Source: Cristatella mucedo (taxonomy: Eukaryota; Bryozoa; Phylactolaemata; Cristatellidae). Taken from it: DNA of 64,000 nucleotides. Shown one piece after another: positions 62,976 through 64,000 of the stretch. Every line of letters begins with the position of its first letter. The first letter of the stretch is position 1. The notes below the pieces were generated by a model. It saw only the letters and a program-made list of their open reading frames with translations. It was not told the DNA's origin and did no database searches. The DNA is taken from NCBI GenBank assembly GCA_009760855.2, contig WPIO01000018.1:470001-534000 (forward strand), in the 5' to 3' direction. A program made the translations under genes and the position numbers.

Positions 62976-63855
62976 TGAGAAGTGATAACCAGCTCTACCA
63001 GCATATCTCCTGCTGAATCTGCAAGAAATCTAGGCGTCATATTCTTAAGCGACCTCTCACCGGACGACCACATCAGCTCCACCGTCAAGACTGCATACTT
63101 TAAGCTACATAGCATTGCTAAAATTTGGGATTTTTTAGAGAGGGATACCACATCTTAAGTTGGTCAATGCATATTTGACATCCCGTCTTGACTTCTGTAG
63201 GTCACTGCTTACTGGTCTACCGGCCTCTGCACCCAGGTGCTTACAGCTGGTGCAAAACTCTGCAGCAGGCTTGTCTGTCGTGAGCGTCGCAGTTGTCACA
63301 TCACACCACTTCTCGCCGACTCCCTTTCAAGCAACGCAGTAAATTCAAGGTCACTTTTAGGTTCCTTCATTCTCTGGCTCCAGCCTACCTTTCAGATCTA
63401 CTGCCCCACCAGGCTAAGCATCAAAACCATAAGCTTTTCAGAATGTAACCGTTTACCCATACCTCGTACGAACCCCGAATCCTTCGGAGACCCTGCCTTT
63501 AGTATGCTCCCAAAGCCTGGAAATCACTCCCAACTTCCGTCGCGATATCTCCTGACTTGTCCATATTTAAAGAGAAACTAAAAAATGCATCTATTTATCA
63601 CCGCATTTAGTGGGTCCTGTGATTGCCTATTTATGTGCTTATGCGTGCTGACACTGTGCATGGCGCAAGTAGCAAACTTACATGCTGACCCTAAGCATGT
63701 AACCCCTAACCGTGTTATTTGTGCTGTTTATTGAGCATGATACCACTAACCGTTCAATCGTGCTTCCTTTGCAGCAAATGTAAAGTGCCAAGAAAAAGAC
63801 TGAGTTCTCTCAGGGGCGCTCTATCAAATGTACTAATATTATGATTATTATAACC
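62976..63855 (+). mobile_element. LINE A 3' half, decayed
   Basis: Matches the RT C-terminal part (tcttaagcgacctctcaccg; acatcccgtcttgacttctg; tgctcccaaagcctgg), the 3' UTR (gtgcttatgcgtgctgacac) and the tail (cagcaaatgtaaagtgccaa...ggggcgctctatcaaatg). Confidence 0.88.
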
Positions 63856-64000
63856 AATAGTTAGCGAGAAGTAAGGTATCCAGCTTCGTCAAGCGTGCTA
63901 AAGCCCACACAATGCTAATGATGTGACCGTTGGTTAGTTAGGCCGCGTGGCTAGGGACATTCAACAGATCTCGCACAGGCAGTCACAGCACGCAGGAAAA

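Overview
This is a 64 kb window of an animal nuclear genome. It is intron-rich, crowded with retrotransposons and very rich in microsatellites ((CA)n, (CT)n, (TA)n, (CCG)n). Mutually confirming multi-exon genes, L2/CR1-like LINEs with structured 3' tails, tRNA-derived SINEs and hAT transposons all point to a metazoan. CpG-rich stretches and the gene content suggest an invertebrate, but I cannot name the phylum. Most long open frames are simple-repeat or GC-rich artefacts.

Two genes can be reconstructed exon by exon, both on the minus strand. (1) 15307 to 1043: a nicotinic-acetylcholine-receptor-like Cys-loop channel subunit. Nine coding exons, with GT/AG sites and matching phases at every junction, give 492 residues plus a missing first (signal-peptide) exon. 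Exons of exactly 45 and 110 nt sit where animal nAChR genes have their 45- and 110-bp exons. The protein has a Cys-loop, M1 to M4 and a stop, but lacks the loop C vicinal cysteines and the loop B tryptophan. (2) 44137 to 42239: a complete three-exon vasopressin/oxytocin-type prohormone of 139 residues. It has a signal peptide, a hormone segment followed by Gly-Lys-Arg, and a neurophysin with all 14 cysteines. The hormone is [16 protein letters not shown] followed by GKR: a six-residue disulfide ring with a long Pro-less tail in place of the usual three-residue Pro-X-Gly tail. This is the most interesting item in the window.

A single exon at about 57.8 kb (+) resembles part of an adhesion-GPCR GAIN domain. 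No other host gene is recognised.

Layout: 0-15.3 kb channel gene, its introns holding SINEs, LINE fragments and a 2.6 kb hAT element (8073-10647) that itself carries a nested LINE. 15.6-37.8 kb: mainly decayed LINE A and LINE B copies, SINEs and AT-rich intergenic DNA. 38-48 kb: GC/CpG-rich domain with an LTR-like unit, the prohormone gene and many spurious ORFs. 48-64 kb: mixed repeats, a well-preserved LINE A copy, the GAIN-like exon, a ZMYM1-type hAT remnant, a 17-bp perfect hairpin and a pure (CCG)n tract.

Two LINE families are defined here for convenience: A (tail ending in (ATT)n) and B (tail ending in (ACATT)n). SINE1 has a tRNA-like head and a tail matching LINE A's, so LINE A is its probable amplification partner. 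SINE2 is a second tRNA-derived family.
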